Source: Mesorhizobium sp. M2E.F.Ca.ET.219.01.1.1 (GTDB lineage Bacteria; Pseudomonadota; Alphaproteobacteria; Rhizobiales; Rhizobiaceae). Taken from it: a stretch of 64,000 nt of DNA. Under the pieces are notes generated by a model, which did not search any database, was not told where the DNA came from, and saw nothing but the letters and a program-made list of their open reading frames with translations. The position numbers and the translations under genes are program-made. Position 1 is the stretch's first letter. Every line of letters starts with the position of its first letter. The stretch spans positions 1,178,001 to 1,242,000 of the forward strand of contig NZ_SADT02000002.1 in NCBI RefSeq assembly GCF_004016445.2, written 5' to 3'. This document shows positions 61,225 to 64,000 of this stretch, piece by piece.

Positions 61225-61647
61225 TCAGCCGCGCTTGGCGTCGATCGAATAAGCGCCGGCGCCCGAGGAGGCGAGCAGGATGAAGCCGCCGGTGATCGCG
61301 AGGTTCTTGAGGAACTGGATCATCTGCATCTGATCGGCCCAGCCGGTGTGCGCGACGAGCCCGGTGGCGATCGTGAAGATAGCGAGCGCCCAGGCGGCGA
61401 TTCGGGTCTGGAAGCCGAGGAGGATGGCAAGGCCGCCGAGCAGTTCGATCAGACCGACGACAACGGCGGTCACGGTCGGCACCGGCAGGCCAAGCGCGCC
61501 GAAATAGGCGGCGGTGCCGGAAATGGCGGTAAGCTTGCCGAAGCCGGAAAGCAGGAAGATGACCGCAAGCAGGATGCGGCCGAGCAGGATCGTGGTGGAG
61601 CTGTTGGATGCGGTGCCGTTGCCGGCGACGGAAGAGTTGATGGACAT
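61225..61647 (-). CDS. DoxX family membrane protein (tandem paralogue)
   Basis: A 140-residue protein with a polar N-terminus (MSINSSVAGNGTASNSSTTI) before the first helix, then ILLGRILLAVIFLLSGFGKL, ALGLPVPTVTAVVVGLIELL, AILLGFQTRIAAWALAIFTI and a final helix. It is about as long as its neighbour and clearly homologous. Terminator at 61166 separates the two, so they are transcribed independently. Confidence 0.88.
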   Translation of the reverse strand: MSINSSVAGNGTASNSSTTILLGRILLAVIFLLSGFGKLTAISGTAAYFGALGLPVPTVTAVVVGLIELLGGLAILLGFQTRIAAWALAIFTIATGLVAHTGWADQMQMIQFLKNLAITGGFILLASSGAGAYSIDAKRG

Positions 61648-61862
61648 GGCGGTTCTCCGAATGGGTTGAATGCCCAGTCAGATAGACGATGGATACTGTT
61701 CACCAAAAGCCGCCTATGTGGCGACACATTGTTCACAGGATATATGTTTTCGGGATTGGCGGTCGCGCGCGAAAATCGTGTCGCGGGATTGGGCTGGAAA
61801 AGCAAATTTTGTTACCGCAAAATGCTCGGCAAGTAGCCGAAACGCTAGTCACTTCGTCACCC

Positions 61863-62038
61863 ACGGGCGAAGCAAGGAGCGAAGCGACGCGGCGCAGACC
61901 CGAGGATCCATGCCGCGACGTCAACACAGCCGCTGCGGTGCAGGTTTTGCTCCGCTGTGCTCCACGCCCGAAGTAACGGCATGGATTCCAGGGTCTCCGC
62001 GACGGAGCTTCGCTCCTGCTTCGCCCTGGATGACGACC
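61863..62038. repeat. Second intergenic repeat family, copy 2
   Basis: About 175 bp sharing GGGCGAAGCAAGGAGCGAAG, CGACGCGGCGCAGA, GAGGATCCATGC and GGCATGGATTCC with 54252-54405. It also ends with inverted copies of the GAAGC/GCTTC blocks (AGCTTCGCTCCTGCTTCGCC), so the element is itself a large palindrome. Confidence 0.78.
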
Positions 62039-62056
62039 TCGCGATAGTCGGGCCCT

Positions 62057-63454
62057 TTACCCCGGATGCGTCATGTCCTCCGGCCGCACCAGCCGATCAT
62101 AGTCAGCTTCGCTGACCAGCCCGGTGGCCAAGGCCTCCTCGCGCAAGGTCGTGCCGTTCTTATGCGCCGTCTTGGCGATCTTGGCGGCGTTGTCGTAGCC
62201 GATGGTCGGCGCCAGCGCCGTCACCAGCATCAGCGAACGCTCCAGCGCGGCCTTGATGTTGTCTTCGCGCGCCTCGATGCCGACCACGCAATTGTCGGTG
62301 AAGGAGACGGAGGCGTCTGCCAGCAACTGCACCGACTGCAGGAAGTTATAGGCCATCAGCGGATTGTAGACATTGAGCTCGAAATGGCCCTGGCTGCCGG
62401 CGAAGGTGAGCGCCGCATTGTTGCCGAACACCTGCACGCAGACCTGCGTCAGCGCCTCGCACTGGGTCGGATTGACCTTGCCCGGCATGATCGAGGAGCC
62501 CGGCTCGTTTTCCGGCAGCGACAGCTCGCCAAGGCCCGAACGCGGGCCGGAGCCGAGCAGGCGGATGTCGTTGGCGATCTTGAACAGCGCCGCGGCGGCC
62601 GCGTTGATCGCCCCATGCGAGAACACCATGGAATCATGCGCCGCCAGCGCCTCGAACTTGTTCGGCGCGGTGACGAAGGCAATGCCGGTGATCGAAGCGA
62701 TGCGGTCCGCGACTTTCTCTGCGAAGCCGACCGGCGCGTTGAGGCCTGTGCCGACGGCGGTGCCGCCCTGCGCCAGCTCCTGCAGGCCGGGCAGCGTCTG
62801 CTGGATGCGCTTGATCGACGAGACGACCTGCGCGGCATAGCCGGAGAATTCCTGGCCAAGCGTCAGCGGCGTGGCGTCCTGCGTGTGCGTGCGGCCGATC
62901 TTGATGATGTGGTTGAAGGCCCGCGCCTTGGCGTCGAGCGCCTTGTGCAGATGGTGCAGGGCGGGGATGAGATGATGCACGACCCGCTCGGCGCAGGCGA
63001 TGTGCATTGCCGTAGGATAGGTGTCGTTGGACGACTGGCTCATGTTGACATGGTCATTGGGATGAACCGGCTTCTTCGAACCCATGACGCCGCCGAGCAT
63101 CTCGATCGCCCGGTTGGAGATCACCTCGTTGGCGTTCATGTTGGACTGCGTGCCGGAGCCGGTCTGCCACACCACCAGCGGGAAATGCTCGTTGAGCTTG
63201 CCGTCGATGACTTCCTGCGCGGCCTCGACGATCGCCTTGCCGATTGCCGGATCGAGCCGCTTCATCTCCATGTTCACTTCGGCCGCGGCGCGCTTGACGA
63301 TGCCGAGCGCGCGCACGATCGAAGCCGGCTGCTTTTCCCAACCGATCTTGAAATTGCCCAGAGAGCGCTGCGCCTGCGCGCCCCAATAGCGGTCGGCCGC
63401 CACCTCGATAGGACCGAACGTATCGGTTTCGGTTCTGGTCTTTTCAGCGCTCAC
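62057..63454 (-). CDS. fumC: Class II fumarate hydratase
   Basis: A 465-residue TCA enzyme, [20 protein letters not shown], with the superfamily signature [16 protein letters not shown] and substrate-site segments [30 protein letters not shown] and [17 protein letters not shown]. It hydrates fumarate to L-malate. GTG at 63454 with CGGAGAC upstream is chosen; the frame is open further up with an ATG at 63511 that lacks support. Confidence 0.95.
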   Translation of the reverse strand: MSAEKTRTETDTFGPIEVAADRYWGAQAQRSLGNFKIGWEKQPASIVRALGIVKRAAAEVNMEMKRLDPAIGKAIVEAAQEVIDGKLNEHFPLVVWQTGSGTQSNMNANEVISNRAIEMLGGVMGSKKPVHPNDHVNMSQSSNDTYPTAMHIACAERVVHHLIPALHHLHKALDAKARAFNHIIKIGRTHTQDATPLTLGQEFSGYAAQVVSSIKRIQQTLPGLQELAQGGTAVGTGLNAPVGFAEKVADRIASITGIAFVTAPNKFEALAAHDSMVFSHGAINAAAAALFKIANDIRLLGSGPRSGLGELSLPENEPGSSIMPGKVNPTQCEALTQVCVQVFGNNAALTFAGSQGHFELNVYNPLMAYNFLQSVQLLADASVSFTDNCVVGIEAREDNIKAALERSLMLVTALAPTIGYDNAAKIAKTAHKNGTTLREEALATGLVSEADYDRLVRPEDMTHPG

Positions 63455-63560
63455 GGCAAGTCTCCGGTCTGTCGATTTGGGCAAGGGCGTATCGCGTTGC
63501 ACAAACGGCATCAAGCGGAGATTGCGGGCGAGGAAGATGCAAATCGGTTGAAGGGAAGGC

Positions 63561-64000
63561 TCACCCCAGCGGCGGCCCGACAATGTCGATACCGTTCTCC
63601 GCGCACAGCCTGGTCAGCATCTCGATCATCTGCGGCGTCGGCGCCGCCAACGGCGGCAGGTCCGGCCGTTCGGCGGGGCGGCTGGCCTTGCGCACCATCG
63701 TCTCGAAATCAGAGCCGCAGGTGACCGTGAGCGTATGCGCGCCTTCTGGAGACTCGACCCTGTAGGTGTGCGGCAGGCCTTTCGGCGCGAGCACCGTCTC
63801 GCCCGCGCCGGCGATCCGCTCGCGGCCGTCGACGACGAAACGTATCCGCCCTTCAAGAATATGAAACACCTCGTCCTCATTACGGTGCACGTGCAGCGGC
63901 GCGGAATCACCGTAGGGCTGGCGGTGTTCGATGACACAGATGCCATCCTCGCCGTCGGCCGACGAAACCTGGATGGCGACAAGCGTGTTGTTGAACCAGA
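63561..64000 (-). CDS. Cupin domain protein, 5' end off the window
   Basis: About 146 codons visible; the gene continues past the right edge. Cupin motifs: [20 protein letters not shown] with the metal-binding HxH-x4-E, then [15 protein letters not shown] and [10 protein letters not shown] (second motif His). This is a single-domain cupin of the quercetinase/auxin-binding type. C-terminal part is Pro-rich, ending VGPPLG. Substrate unknown. Confidence 0.82.
   Translation of the reverse strand, partial: WFNNTLVAIQVSSADGEDGICVIEHRQPYGDSAPLHVHRNEDEVFHILEGRIRFVVDGRERIAGAGETVLAPKGLPHTYRVESPEGAHTLTVTCGSDFETMVRKASRPAERPDLPPLAAPTPQMIEMLTRLCAENGIDIVGPPLG

Noticed and set aside
62066..63724. 552-codon plus-strand frame over fumC
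   Set aside because: fumC on the other strand has the full superfamily signature.

Overview
The window reads as the chromosome of a Mesorhizobium-like alphaproteobacterium (Hyphomicrobiales). This rests on high GC with strong third-position bias, an aapJQMP-type general amino-acid transporter, HWE-family sensor kinases, many small stress proteins behind EcfG-type promoters (GGAAC-N17-GTT), and RIME-like palindromic intergenic repeats. I found no rRNA, tRNA or CRISPR array.

Region 1-13 kb is a stress-response neighbourhood. It holds an HWE kinase cut by the left edge, a YihY membrane protein, a YciE/YciF-type protein, a divergent pyrophosphatase, CsbD, an HD hydrolase, a cold-shock protein, an SPW protein, a second PAS-HWE kinase and many proteins under 120 residues. 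Eight EcfG-type promoters, read directly from the sequence, sit in the correct orientation before these genes. The same signal returns at 20.2-20.7 kb and 32.5-32.8 kb.

Region 13.1-16.6 kb holds a three-gene operon (membrane protein, HTTM-domain protein, secreted protein with a calcium-loop-like motif). It converges on a secreted Gly-Gly-Asn repeat protein. Both units start from near-identical leaders of about 95 bp in opposite orientation, so they are probably co-regulated. This is the best candidate for an undescribed system in the window.

Region 16.6-20.7 kb has an Lrp-type regulator divergent from a tryptophan 2,3-dioxygenase, a DoxX protein and small stress genes. Region 21.0-28.8 kb is a degenerate prophage. 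It has a packaging module whose large terminase is interrupted by a RIME-lipoprotein-RIME segment, then a deletion joining terminase to tail fibre, a lower-GC insert with a LamG-like protein and an acetyltransferase, and a lysis cassette (GH108 endolysin, spanin-like pair, small membrane proteins). msrA and more small genes follow, then a CHASE3 hybrid histidine kinase.

Region 35.5-49.4 kb is metabolic: an anion transporter, a LacI-controlled sugar ABC operon, a TetR/enoyl-CoA hydratase divergent pair, an HPP-CBS membrane protein, an SDR and two alpha/beta hydrolases next to a CGNR regulator (with a shared 30-bp operator-like sequence), and a cystathionine beta-lyase. Region 49.9-54.2 kb is aapJQMP. 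Region 54-64 kb carries a DUF2459 protein, an FAD monooxygenase, a CHCC zinc protein, ppk-ppx, two DoxX paralogues, fumarase C and a cupin cut by the right edge.
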